From positions 3,138,395 through 3,202,394 of the forward strand of contig NZ_AP017928.1 in NCBI RefSeq assembly GCF_003584645.1: 64,000 bases of DNA. The letters run 5' to 3'. The position numbers and the translations under genes were made by a program. Position 1 is the first letter of the stretch; the number at the start of each line of letters is the position of its first letter. This document shows positions 1 to 7,594 of this stretch, piece after piece. The notes beneath the pieces are model-generated. The model saw only the letters and a program-made list of their open reading frames with translations. It did not search any database and was not told the origin of the DNA. This DNA is from Methylocaldum marinum (GTDB taxonomy: Bacteria; Pseudomonadota; Gammaproteobacteria; Methylococcales; Methylococcaceae).

Positions 1-990
1 CGTCATGGCAAAGTTCGCCCTCGCCTGGCCGATGGTGCGAATAAACTTGCCGCCCATTTGTGCGATGGCGGCGAAGGGATGCTCGACCCGTGCTCGGACC
101 CGGGCGATGCGTTGATTACGTTGTTTCTGCCGTTCGGACAGCGGATGGTTGCGCTGGCCCTTGCGCTGGATGTGGTTGCGATAACCCGCTTCCTGGAGCT
201 GGGCTTCCCGTTCCGCACTCGGATAGCCCTTGTCGGCATAGACGTCCCGGCTGGTGTTGCTAGTGTTCAACACCGCCTCAAAGTGCTGGCTGTCATGAGT
301 AGCGGCGGTGCCGGTCTCGATCTTGCGGATAACCTTGTAGCGCTTGTCCACGTTGATGGAGAGCTTGTAGCCGTGGTGGCTCTTGCCGTGCTTCTTGGTC
401 CAGGTGGCGTCCAGGTCTTTTTGCCGCCGCTTGGCCGGGCTCCAGTCCGCCGGCATCGCGCCTTCCTTCAGCATCTCCTTATCGTCCTTGCTGAAGTGCT
501 GCTTTGGCGCAGGCACCAGGGTGGCGTCGATGATATGCCCCCCGCGGGCGATGTAGCCATGCTTGAGCAACTGCCGCTCGATGCCGTCGAACAGCGCCTG
601 GGCGCCGACCTCGCCGATGCGGTTCTCGAAGGTCCACATCGTGGTGCGGTCCGGGATGCTGGCCGAGTCCATCAGCCCGCAGAAGCGCTGGTAACTCATC
701 CGATCAAGCAACTGGTATTCCATCTGCTCGTCCGAGAGATTGTTGACCCGCTTGAGAAACAGGATGCGCACCATCGTTTCGGTGGGAAACGGCGGACGAC
801 CGCCTTGCGGGCTGACCGGTCGGGGCGCCGCCTGATCCACGTCCGCGGCAAGCGCCGCAAAGTCGATGTGGGTCTCGAAGGCCACCAGCGGATCGCCCAT
901 CCGGTCGATCTTCTGCTTGCGCAAATCGGCCGCAAACAGATCGGGTTTGATCGCGCTCTTCGGAGACTTTGGCATCTTCGGTTTGGTCAT
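1..990 (-). CDS. IS5-family transposase, cut by window edge
   Basis: An open frame of 330 codons begins with ATG at 990 and runs off the left edge with no stop. It reads as a DDE transposase of the IS5 family. The N-terminal part has the DUF772-type region (FPTETMVRILFLKRVN), the middle contains HIIDATLVPAPKQH (first Asp) and DVYADKGYPS (second Asp), and the end contains RARVEHPFAAIAQMGG (Glu). Only the last few residues are missing, so the gene may be intact outside the window. It is unrelated in sequence to the two HARBI-like IS5 types further right. Confidence 0.9.
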   Translation of the reverse strand, partial: MTKPKMPKSPKSAIKPDLFAADLRKQKIDRMGDPLVAFETHIDFAALAADVDQAAPRPVSPQGGRPPFPTETMVRILFLKRVNNLSDEQMEYQLLDRMSYQRFCGLMDSASIPDRTTMWTFENRIGEVGAQALFDGIERQLLKHGYIARGGHIIDATLVPAPKQHFSKDDKEMLKEGAMPADWSPAKRRQKDLDATWTKKHGKSHHGYKLSINVDKRYKVIRKIETGTAATHDSQHFEAVLNTSNTSRDVYADKGYPSAEREAQLQEAGYRNHIQRKGQRNHPLSERQKQRNQRIARVRARVEHPFAAIAQMGGKFIRTIGQARANFAMT

Positions 991-1072
991 GTCTGGGACT
1001 CAACACACTGATTGGCTACAGGTCCTATTTTACCGGGCGCGCGCAGACCAAGGAGGTTTTTCGAGGTGCCCT
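1..1072 (-). mobile_element. IS5-family element, right end only
   Basis: This is the transposase gene plus about 80 bp of upstream DNA. The boundary is placed near 1072 because the minus-strand sequence AGGGCACCTCGAAAAACC looks like a terminal repeat and is preceded by CTAA, the target duplication typical of part of the IS5 family. The other end is outside the window, so the repeat and duplication cannot be confirmed here. The insertion appears to supply the stop codon of the neighbouring secreted protein gene. Confidence 0.6.
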
Positions 1073-1504
1073 TTAGGGCGTTGAAAAACACTGAATCGAC
1101 TCGGCTTTTATTTTTCCATCGTTTGGTTTTCCAAGAAATGCAAACCCCATGCTCCATTGTTCAGCCTTGTTGGGAGAGTAAAAATAAAAGTGACAGAACT
1201 GGTATTCTTTTTCTGTTTTAACTTTTTGGCACTCGGATTTGACTTCAATATGTTTTGAGTACTGAAGTGCCTGCGCGAGAGTTTCAGCCATTTCTTGATT
1301 TACATGAAGCGGCCGTTTATTCGAAGAGCAGTATTCTTGGTTAGTTGTTATTTCAACTTCACCGTTCTTGCTTAGCTCCGTTGCAAACAAGCCTGACAAC
1401 GTAGGCTGTTGCACAACGTCACCGTTCGCATTGCAAAGGTAAGGGGATGCCAAGAAGCATACAAAGACAGTTGCGAATATAAAGCTATGTTGGGAATTTC
1501 GCAT
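1073..1504 (-). CDS. Secreted small protein, candidate immunity protein
   Basis: 143 residues starting MRNSQHSF at 1504. An upstream ATG at 1621 is also open, but the 1504 start gives a proper signal peptide (a hydrophobic stretch, then LCNA before NGDVV). The mature part has four cysteines (YCSS, SECQ, QFCH, IQCF) and no family I recognise. Its start overlaps by 20 bases the 3' end of a broken amidase gene (stop at 1485). Tight coupling of a peptidoglycan amidase with a small exported cysteine protein is the usual layout of an effector and its periplasmic immunity protein, as in Tae/Tai pairs. That role is inferred from layout alone. The stop TAA lies at the boundary of the IS5 element, so the C-terminus may be truncated. 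Confidence 0.6.
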   Translation of the reverse strand: MRNSQHSFIFATVFVCFLASPYLCNANGDVVQQPTLSGLFATELSKNGEVEITTNQEYCSSNKRPLHVNQEMAETLAQALQYSKHIEVKSECQKVKTEKEYQFCHFYFYSPNKAEQWSMGFAFLGKPNDGKIKAESIQCFSTP

Positions 1505-1698
1505 ATAGAGCCACCGTTCCTTTTCCATATAAGTTCTGAAAATGAGCAACGCCATCAACACGGACCTTGTCCTTTGTATTGCCATAGTTATATGCGTTTC
1601 CCTAATGGTATATCCCAACATGTTTCTTGGGGTGGGTGCCGATTGTCAACGCTCCGCCATCATTGTTAGAGTTGTTTCCGATGCTAAACAATTGTAAA

Positions 1699-2105
1699 TC
1701 AACAGATTTTATAGTTCCAAAGCCCGGCGGAAAGTGAGAAAAAATAATCCACGAAGTGACCCAGATGATTTCTAATCCGATGCATCAAGCAGTGGAAGAA
1801 CTTCATGCCGCCGATGGCATGCTCAACGATGACCCGCGTGGCGGCTTGTTTTCTGTTCTGTTTCTTCTGCTCAGGCGTCAATGTCGGATTAGGGTTTTTC
1901 TTGGATTTTCTGGGTTTCTTGTGGGGTAGATATATTTGGGTACTTTGATAATCTTTGTCCGCGCCCAGAAATCCTAAGTCAAGCCATAAATTGACCTTCT
2001 CGAACCACGCTGAACCCGGCGTGAAGACGTCTTTCATGAGTGTGTAGTCATGTACGCTGCCTGCCACAATGCAGCACAAAAACAATATCCTTCGATTAAA
2101 GTCGG
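1699..2105 (-). pseudogene. IS5-family transposase, 3' part, copy 1
   Basis: This is the C-terminal portion of the copy 1 transposase. It contains GSVHDYTLMKD (second catalytic Asp) and RVIVEHAIGGMK (catalytic Glu). It is cut from its 5' part by the IS1-family element at 2106-2910. The frame enters from IS1 sequence, so no functional product is expected. Confidence 0.85.
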
Positions 2106-2114
2106 GGTGGTGGG

Positions 2115-2540
2115 TCAATTTAGTTGAAAGCAGTGGCGATTAATGAAGAGGCCGATCACCCCATCGTGAAGCAACTCAGATTTTGAAAAGCAGATCGTTT
2201 TGCGAGTTAAGCGCTTGATGCGAGTGCGTAACAAAAGGTTTTTGTTTTCGATCTTTTGCGTATATTTCTTACCAATGACGTGCTGGTTTGCCGGAATGAA
2301 CGCCGCATAGCTTGGCCAATCATCGGTGTAATAGGTTCGAATATTGAAAACGCGCAGATTGGCGATCAATTGTTCGCAAACGTCCTCTTTGCGCCGCCCA
2401 AACACAAATGACAAAATGCATCCGGTGGCGGCGTCGATGGCGTACCAGAGCCAACGTTGGTTCTTCTTGCGAGCCCCATAGCTCCACTGTTCGTCCGCCT
2501 GAACATCCATCGGCGAATCAAAGAGATGCCTGATTTCCAC
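2115..2540 (-). CDS. insB: IS1 InsB transposase frame, copy 1
   Basis: This is the catalytic part of the IS1-type transposase, with DVQADEQWSY (Asp), YYTDDWPSY (Asp) and a C-terminal HCFQLN tail. In IS1 elements InsB is made as a fusion with InsA by a -1 frameshift. Here a 5-bp deletion relative to copy 2 puts a TAG just after the slip site, so the fusion protein cannot be completed. The listed start is a GTG inside the frame and is unlikely to be a true start. This copy is probably inactive. Confidence 0.8.
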   Translation of the reverse strand: MEIRHLFDSPMDVQADEQWSYGARKKNQRWLWYAIDAATGCILSFVFGRRKEDVCEQLIANLRVFNIRTYYTDDWPSYAAFIPANQHVIGKKYTQKIENKNLLLRTRIKRLTRKTICFSKSELLHDGVIGLFINRHCFQLN

Positions 2541-2564
2541 GGCGATTTCCCGAGAGCTAAGGAT

Positions 2565-2852
2565 TCACCGTGACCACTTCGGTGGACTTTTTTTCAGTGT
2601 AGACATGACTGTGTTTTTCCCAATCCCGAGAACACGAGCGGTATCTCGAATACCACTGCCATTCATCGCCATGTCAACAATCTGTTCTTTGATACCGGAC
2701 TCGTAGGCCCGGTAAATGTATTCGGTCTTGAAGGTGCGCCCACAGTGCTTGCAACGAAAGCGGGGGTAACCACTCTGTGTACCATAGCGCACCACATCGG
2801 AACTTTTACAGTATTTGCACGGAATCGTTTGATAGGCCATTGGTCCAGTCAA
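2565..2852 (-). CDS. insA: IS1 InsA DNA-binding protein, copy 1
   Basis: 95 residues. The N-terminus has a zinc-finger pattern CKYCKSSDVVRYG...CKHCGRTF, followed by a helix-turn-helix region (GSGIRDTARVLGIGKNTV). Near the end, a run of seven A's (minus strand of 2588-2594) gives A AAA AAA G, a standard -1 slip site. The protein is identical in sequence to the copy at 18509-18796. Confidence 0.9.
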   Translation of the reverse strand: MTGPMAYQTIPCKYCKSSDVVRYGTQSGYPRFRCKHCGRTFKTEYIYRAYESGIKEQIVDMAMNGSGIRDTARVLGIGKNTVMSTLKKSPPKWSR

Positions 2853-2910
2853 TGCTTAAGCTAAGAAATAATTGTACATTGTAGTATATAAACTACTTAA
2901 ACCCACCACC

Positions 2911-3437
2911 AAAGTCGGAGATTACGAGGGATTTGAGCGTATGTCTTTTTTTCCGCTGTAATGCTTTTCCTGTTCAGTTTCATCTTGGAGTCGAACGCAA
3001 GCGACCTCCACGCCATCGATCGCTATGTTCTTATATTGATCAATGAGTTGAGAGAATTCTTCTGGGGTTGTTAGCGTGCGCTCCGGCATGACGTTGAGGC
3101 TTGTCAACGCTCGCCCTAAAACCGGCAGCAACCGGTCGATGTGGGCATGGGCATGTCCGCCACTAAAACCGAAATGAAAGCCCAGAACGTCAAAAGTGGG
3201 ATAGGTTTTCAGATAGTACAAAACGAAAAAAAGCTTTTTCTCGTAAGAATCAAGATAACCTTTAGGGCCGCCCTGTTTGACGTGTTTTATCTCGCCCTTT
3301 TCGACACGCTCTCGATCGATGGCTTGAGCGGCCGACTCGAATACTTTGACGAGGGCTGTGAACTTCGCCTTGGGCATTCCAATCAACGATGCCACGATGC
3401 GGTCATCGGTTATTTGACTAAATTTGTCGTAGATCAC
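2911..3437 (-). pseudogene. IS5-family transposase, 5' part, copy 1
   Basis: The frame starts ATG at 3437 (MIYDKFSQITDD) and carries the N-terminal helical region, a conserved FFVLYYLKTYPTFDVLG stretch, and IAIDGVEVAC with the first catalytic Asp. It then reaches HYSGKK encoded by seven A's. To join the 3' frame, a -1 shift on this run is needed. The IS1-family insertion 30 bp further on breaks the gene. Confidence 0.85.
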
Positions 3438-3859
3438 TGAAGGTTTTTATATTCGGATTTGTTTGAGAAACAAGTGGGCTATCAATACCATGCATTATCA
3501 TCAGGTACAACTCTGTTAATTTGCGATTTTAGGACGGCGAATATTAGGCAACAATCCAGATCTTTTGGCTTGTCTACCCAGTAGCCTCGCTCTGGGCAGT
3601 TGTTAAATAAATCATTCACTCTTATCGTTCGACCTGAATCGGTATCATTTCTTGTTTCATATTTCATGCTATCGCATAGCAGGCCTATTCTAAAACCGAG
3701 TACGTGGCTAACGAAATGTGCACAATGATTGTGTTCGTCGCCGGTTTTCCCAAAAATACCGCATATATCCTCAATCTTCTTGCCTACGTACCCATCAAGA
3801 AATTCCTTGGAAATGTCTTTAGGAAAATCTTTCGTGCCTAAGTTTACGGTCATGTTCAT

Positions 3860-4119
3860 ATTCCTATAACGGCAAATATATGACTAATGCAAAGGTAAGG
3901 AAAACTCCGCGGAAGGACGCCGAGCGAAGCCATCGAACCCGATTCAAAAACCAACCTGTAAATCCGCCAAAGGGCGGCGCGTCCCGTTTGACCGACGTAT
4001 TGGACGCGCCCCCAAACACGATGGAGAAAAGCGCCCCCTATTTCCATTTATTCCTCTCCGAATAGTTTTTTCGGGCGGTAAAGTGGGTTTTCGACGGCTT
4101 GGACGAGGCTTTTTTATCC
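3860..4119. other. Spacer with no convincing gene
   Basis: A 63-codon minus-strand frame (3856-4047) is open, but it has no ribosome binding site and low-complexity Arg/Ser composition, so I do not call it a gene. The minus-strand sequence CCGTTATAGG just before the amidase start resembles the GTTATNN junctions that precede other genes in the array. No matching partner site was found. Confidence 0.4.
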
Positions 4120-4175
4120 ATTAGACATTATCGGAAACCACCTTTCATAACCGGAACAGAGGAAAAGGCCGGCTA

Positions 4176-4589
4176 TCAATAACTCTGGTTTCGGCAGTAG
4201 CTCCTGTAATTGTGCAGGCCGCAGGCCAATTCAATGACGACATCGTCGTAGCCTTCCTTGGTGTTCCTGAACACGTCTTTGACGACGCGGCACCGCTTGA
4301 TTCCCGAGATGATGTGTTCGATGATCACGCGGATGCTTGAGTGGAGCCGGTTGGCCTCCTGGTCGTCGGCCGAAAGCCGGCCGTTGCGCGGCCTCTTCTT
4401 CGGCTGGTGGACTGTGACATTCGCCAGTTCGTGTCCCTGGAAGCCGCTGTCGCGATACAGCTCGACGCCGTCGGGGAACCGGGTCCCTTCTTCGTCGCAG
4501 ATCTTCTTGTCGTGCTTCTTGCCCTCATGGGTCGAACCCAAGTACTTGACCTGCCTGTCCTCCAGGCCGCCGACAAGGTTGTTCTTCAC
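4176..4589 (-). CDS. IS5-type transposase, downstream frame
   Basis: The downstream frame carries the C-terminal catalytic half: KYLGSTHEGKKHDKKI (second Asp region), ELYRDSGFQGHE and RVIIEHIISGIKR (Glu). No good ribosome binding site precedes it. It joins the upstream frame by a -1 shift on an eight-A run (minus strand of 4599-4606) at the motif HYSGKKK, the same position used by the other IS5 type here. Confidence 0.85.
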   Translation of the reverse strand: MKNNLVGGLEDRQVKYLGSTHEGKKHDKKICDEEGTRFPDGVELYRDSGFQGHELANVTVHQPKKRPRNGRLSADDQEANRLHSSIRVIIEHIISGIKRCRVVKDVFRNTKEGYDDVVIELACGLHNYRSYCRNQSY

Positions 4590-5062
4590 AGTGTGGCATT
4601 TTTTTTACCGCTGTAGTGGATGCGTTGCCCCAGGTCGTTGACGGGGCGGTTGATGCGCCTTTCCGTCCCGTCTATGCCCAAGTCCTGCCGCGCCTCCTGC
4701 TCCAGCCTGGACAGCATCTCCTCGGTGAGCCGGGCGGGCTTGTGCCCGCGGGCCTCAAGTGTCTTGTTGAGCACCCTGCTCAACAGGTGGATCGTGAAGT
4801 TGGCCTGGGGTTGGCTCATGCCGAACAGATGCGCGATGACCTCTTGCAGAGGGTAGGTCTTCAGATAGAACAGGATGAACAGCAGCCGGTCGGCCATGCT
4901 CGCGATAATCGGCGGACGCCCTCCTTTAGTCAGATTCCTGCCGGTTTCTTCGGCCCATGTCGCCGCAAAAGAAACCAAGAGTTCCTCAAACTCGGAGGCC
5001 TTCAGACTGGTCATGGCCATCAATGTCTTCGGCTTTTGCTTCACGTCTTCGTAGGAAAGCAT
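4586..5062 (-). CDS. IS5-type transposase, upstream frame
   Basis: 158 residues beginning MLSYEDVKQKPKTLMAM. It contains a conserved helical region (LLFILFYLKTYPLQEVIAHLF) and GIDGTERRI with the first catalytic Asp, and ends just after HYSGKK. Alone it lacks the rest of the DDE triad. It is expected to work only as a frameshift fusion with the 4176-4589 frame. Confidence 0.88.
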   Translation of the reverse strand: MLSYEDVKQKPKTLMAMTSLKASEFEELLVSFAATWAEETGRNLTKGGRPPIIASMADRLLFILFYLKTYPLQEVIAHLFGMSQPQANFTIHLLSRVLNKTLEARGHKPARLTEEMLSRLEQEARQDLGIDGTERRINRPVNDLGQRIHYSGKKNATL

Positions 5063-5196
5063 ACTCTTGCCCTTAGTTCTCTTAGTTCTCTTCGTTATTC
5101 AATGACAGACTGTCATGCTAGTTTCCGATAATGTCTATTATGGGGTTTTGCCATTCCCGCAATCCGCTTTCGGGCGGATTCCGGGTGCACCCGGCC

Positions 5197-5529
5197 TCAA
5201 GCGGGCACGGCCTGCGCCGCCACCGGGGCAAAGGTCAACAGGTTCAGCAACCGTGTCAAATTATAGGCCGCGAAGCACGACATCGCCTGCCCGGACGCCC
5301 TGGCCAAGCCTTTGTGGCGGGTCTTGCGCAAGGCCCACCGTCTTGAGCCAGCCGAAGGCTTCCTCGATTCTTTTGCGGCACTTGAGACTGATGGCGTAGC
5401 CTTTGCCCCGCGCCGTGCGGCCATCGACGGCCGTGCACTTGACCTTGCGGACGATAGGGGCGAATTCCTCGCTCACTCAGATGGGCGACGAAATCGGGCT
5501 GGTCGTAGCCCTTGTCAATTTCTGTAGAA
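5197..5529 (-). pseudogene. IS5-type transposase remnant, C-terminal part
   Basis: Three successive frames read as one transposase tail: DKGYDQPDFVAHLSERGI, then VRKVKCTAVDGRTARGKGYA...KRIEEAFGWLKTVG, then LRKTRHKGLARASG...FAAYNLTRLLNLL. KRIEEAFGWLKT carries the Glu of the DDE triad. At least two frameshifts are present and the 5' part is missing. It abuts an attC-like site at 5530. Confidence 0.75.
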
Positions 5530-5590
5530 GCCCAGCGCTACCGCCCACGCACCGCGTTTCTAAAGCGGTCGCGTGCAGCATTTGTTCGGC
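5530..5590 (-). other. attC-like recombination site (methyltransferase cassette)
   Basis: 61 bp. On the minus strand it starts GCCGAAC and ends GCTGGGC (one base from the GTTRRRY consensus). The inside folds back on itself (CCGCTTTAGAAACGCGG with flanking GCACGCG / TGCGTGGGCGG). It sits at the 3' end of the methyltransferase gene, where an attC is expected. Confidence 0.6.
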
Positions 5591-6221
5591 CCCGAAATTT
5601 CTCTCATTTTGCGCTGGCCGTACTGAGCAAGCCACACAGTGTGACGCCCGCACTTTGGATCTTCCACCACATGGTTCAAGACCTTGAACCCGTATGACTC
5701 AAGAAGCATCCGGTACTCTCCAGGGGACAAACTCGCGTGATACAGCGATTCACCCTGAAATGAGCCAATTGCTTCGCCGTGCCCAGTACCGGTTGTGAAC
5801 AGCAATAGAGCACCAGAGGAGGCATGCTTGCGGAAGATGGCAAACATGGCCCTCTGGTCGTCATGCGAGAGGTGAAAGAAGCTATCCCAAGCGATCAACC
5901 CGTCAAAGCTTCGGTTGATCGATAGCGTACGCATATCAGCTACGATCCATTCCGCCTTCGGAAAGCGGCTCCGGCATTTTGCGATGAGCGTTGGCGAAGT
6001 ATCGACGCCGACAACAGCGAACCCGCGCTCAAGGAGATGGCGGGCGATGGGTTGACCGGAGCCACATCCTAGGTCCAGCACCGAGCCACCTAAGGGGGGA
6101 GCAGGGAGACCAAGCGCTCCATCCACTCCTTCTCAAGGATCAGATCGGCAATCCGATGCTGATCCCAAGCTTCCGCATGTCGCTCGTACAGCCCGATGAT
6201 CTCATCAGCCCCTGAAAACAT
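5560..6221 (-). pseudogene. Class I SAM methyltransferase, frameshifted cassette gene
   Basis: The start is ATG at 6221 (MFSGADEIIGLYERHAEAWD) behind an AGGAAACGCA ribosome binding site. The first frame ends at 6090. The second frame continues with GGSVLDLGCGSGQPIARHL, the SAM-binding motif I, then VADMRTLSI and FDGLIAWDSFFHLSHDDQ. The frames join cleanly if one C is added to the six-C run at about 6094. The substrate is unknown. The frame ends inside the attC at 5530-5590. This is either a one-base inactivating deletion or a sequencing error in a homopolymer. Confidence 0.75.
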
Positions 6222-6339
6222 TGCGTTTCCTTTCCCCCGCAGAAGACCGAGGCTCAGCCACGGTCGAATACCGTCGGCCATAGCGACCTGCTGGGCCGCT
6301 CTCGATGCCCAACGGCGGCTGTGGCGCACCAAGTCCAGG

Positions 6340-6846
6340 CGAACTCAGGGTGTGAGCGGCGCCTACCTCTTCAACCACACGGCGCTCGCCAAGGTGTTCC
6401 GGGCCAAGCCGCTCAAGGCCTTGGTTCAGGCCGGATTGACGCTGCCAAGGTGCCATCCCGACCAGTGGGTGCTGGACTGCACGCGCGTCGGCGGCGAGAA
6501 GGCACTGGTCTATCTCGGCCATTACTGTGCGTAAAGAAAGTAAAGCCCTATTCGAATCGCCCTCACCCCATCCCTCTCCCAAAGGGCGAGGGGGCTCCTG
6601 TGGCTTTACTTTCTTGACTATGAGTATCTCTATCGCGGCGTGCTCCAGGAAAAGGACTTCCTCGCCTGCGGCAACGGCCAGGTCACCTTCCACTATCGCA
6701 ACAGCAAAGCCGGCCGCATCGAAACCCGCACGCTCCCCGGCGCTACCTTCCTGTGGCTGCTGCTCCAGCATGCCCTCCCCAAAGGCTTCCCGCGCACCCG
6801 CAACTTTGGCTTCCCGCACTCCAATCGCAAGCCGCTGATCCAGTAG
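6340..6846 (+). pseudogene. IS91-type transposase remnant, split by a MITE
   Basis: Plus-strand reading gives GAYLFNHTALAKVFRAKPLK and QWVLDCTRVGGEKALVYLGHY, then the MITE, then LYRGVLQEKDFLACGNGQVT and TFLWLLLQHALPKGFPRTRN, ending at a stop at 6844. This matches the C-terminal half of IS91/IS801-type transposases (HUH, Y2). The N-terminal part with the catalytic tyrosines is missing. The reading frame is broken by the MITE at 6526-6624. Confidence 0.75.
6526..6624. repeat. 99-bp MITE, copy 1
   Basis: Near-identical to the copy at 7481-7579 (one base difference seen, c/a in the central stem). The ends are partly inverted (GTAAAGAAAGTAAAGCC against GGCTTTACTTTCTTGAC), with a central CTCTCCC...GGGAG hairpin. 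It has no coding capacity. It interrupts the IS91-type remnant, with TAC/TAT at the borders instead of a perfect duplication. Confidence 0.85.
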
Positions 6847-7117
6847 CTGCACCGGCTCCTCAAGTCAGCTCCGAACCCGACCCGGGCGGCGGTCAAAATA
6901 TAGCCCTTGCCCCCGAATCAAGCGCAAAACGGCGAAAAGTCCGGCGTTTCACGTCCTTACCGCCGCCATGGCGCGCGATCCATCCCGCCGGTTCACTTCG
7001 GACCTCTCGTGGTAACGTCGTGAGCCCGCAGGCGCCAAAAAGCTCAACTTCACCCGAAACCGGGCTTATCCAACAATCGGTTCAGATTGTGCTTCGCTTC
7101 GCTCTCAAGATCCATCC

Positions 7118-7594
7118 TTATTCGTTTTTGCGTTGCACCGGCGTAAGGTTATAGAAGGTGCCACCTTGGCCATCCTCAGTAAACGACACAAGGAACGGAT
7201 AGGGTTTACCACAGCCGGTTACCATCCATCCTTCTTTTCCCCAAATGTGTCCTTTGGTTCCATTGCTCGGTTCGTAATGGAGCACTTTGCTGTCTATGTG
7301 CTCAATATAGTGGCAACCCTTACCCTTGATGATCATGCGGATCATGTTTGTCGTATCTGCTCGAAGCGCGGGATCTGCATGCGTCTGCCCGGAATAGGAG
7401 ATATTGGAGGATTCAGCGATACGGTCTGATGCCGGCAAAGTCTGGCATCCGCTCAAGGCAAAGACTGAGATGGCAGTTAATGTGCGTAAAGAAAGTAAAG
7501 CCCTATTCGAATCGCCCTCACCCCATCCCTCTCCCAAAGGGAGAGGGGGCTCCTGTGGCTTTACTTTCTTGACTATGAGTAACGTTACTTTCAC
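7118..7594 (-). CDS. Cassette lipoprotein with MITE in its signal peptide
   Basis: Without the MITE the product starts (GTG 7594, AGGGAG upstream) as MKVTLTAISVFALSGCQTL, a short lipoprotein signal ending in the lipobox LSGC. The mature part has no family I recognise; it contains GTKGHIWGKEGWMVTGCGKP and four more cysteine or tryptophan-rich positions. The 99-bp MITE plus a 3-bp duplication (102 bp) lies between codons 4 and 5 and keeps the frame open, adding 34 residues before the hydrophobic segment. The longer frame can also be read from 7645. Whether the altered N-terminus is still exported is unclear. Confidence 0.6.
   Translation of the reverse strand: MKVTLLIVKKVKPQEPPLPLGEGWGEGDSNRALLSLRTLTAISVFALSGCQTLPASDRIAESSNISYSGQTHADPALRADTTNMIRMIIKGKGCHYIEHIDSKVLHYEPSNGTKGHIWGKEGWMVTGCGKPYPFLVSFTEDGQGGTFYNLTPVQRKNE
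7481..7579. repeat. 99-bp MITE, copy 2
   Basis: Inserted in the lipoprotein gene and flanked by taa on both sides (7478-7480 and 7580-7582), giving a 3-bp target duplication. The sequence is the same as 6526-6624 except for one base. No related autonomous element could be identified in this window. Confidence 0.85.

Larger units (their letters stand above)
2106..2910 (-). mobile_element. IS1-family element, copy 1
   Basis: 805 bp with terminal inverted repeats GGTGGTGGGT, flanked by an exact 8-bp duplication aaagtcgg (2098-2105 and 2911-2918). It is inserted in the transposase gene of an IS5-family element; copy 2 of that IS has the uninterrupted site once. It is identical in organisation to the copy at 18045-18854 but lacks 5 bp near 2557, at the insA/insB junction. 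Confidence 0.92.
1668..3514 (-). mobile_element. IS5-family element, copy 1, interrupted by IS1
   Basis: The ends are AGAGTTGT...GATG on both sides as inverted repeats. The element is flanked by gtt (1665-1667 and 3515-3517), and the duplication is confirmed by the amidase reading frame. Without the nested IS1 and its duplication it is about 1,034 bp, nearly identical to copy 2 at 16869-17904 (1,036 bp). It belongs to the IS5 group with HARBI-like DDE transposases. Confidence 0.85.
1485..3859 (-). pseudogene. NlpC/P60-like amidase effector, split by IS and nonsense codon
   Basis: The 5' part (3859 to 3515) and 3' part (1664 to 1485) join in frame when the IS element and one copy of its 3-bp duplication (gtt) are removed. 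The joined product is about 174 residues. It has a Cys motif NHCAHFVSHVLGFRIG near residue 46 and, after the junction, KKHVGIY, the His motif, the usual Cys-His pair of NlpC/P60 or CHAP amidases. The C-terminal part (VAHFQNLYGKGTVALYAKF) also fits such enzymes. A TAG at 1602-1604 interrupts the 3' part directly after the His motif, a second lesion. There is no signal peptide. AGGA upstream fits the second ATG (3853) better than 3859. The gene overlaps the exported small protein downstream. It resembles T6SS Tae-type effectors, but no secretion gene is nearby. Confidence 0.6.
4123..5136 (-). mobile_element. IS5-family element, second type
   Basis: 1,014 bp with near-perfect inverted repeats AGACATTATCGGAAAC at both ends and a 3-bp duplication att (4120-4122 and 5137-5139). 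It encodes a two-frame HARBI-like DDE transposase. It appears structurally intact. It differs clearly in protein sequence from the element at 1668-3514. Confidence 0.9.

Noticed and set aside
58..1011. Long plus-strand frame of 317 codons.
   Set aside because: It is the antisense shadow of the IS5 transposase, which has no stop in the window and clear DDE motifs.
3856..4047. 63-codon minus-strand frame before the amidase.
   Set aside because: No ribosome binding site, Arg/Ser-rich, overlaps the amidase start; likely noncoding.
7000..7117. Possible attC downstream of the lipoprotein gene (CGTTACC end).
   Set aside because: Only one core-like end is recognisable; pairing is weak.
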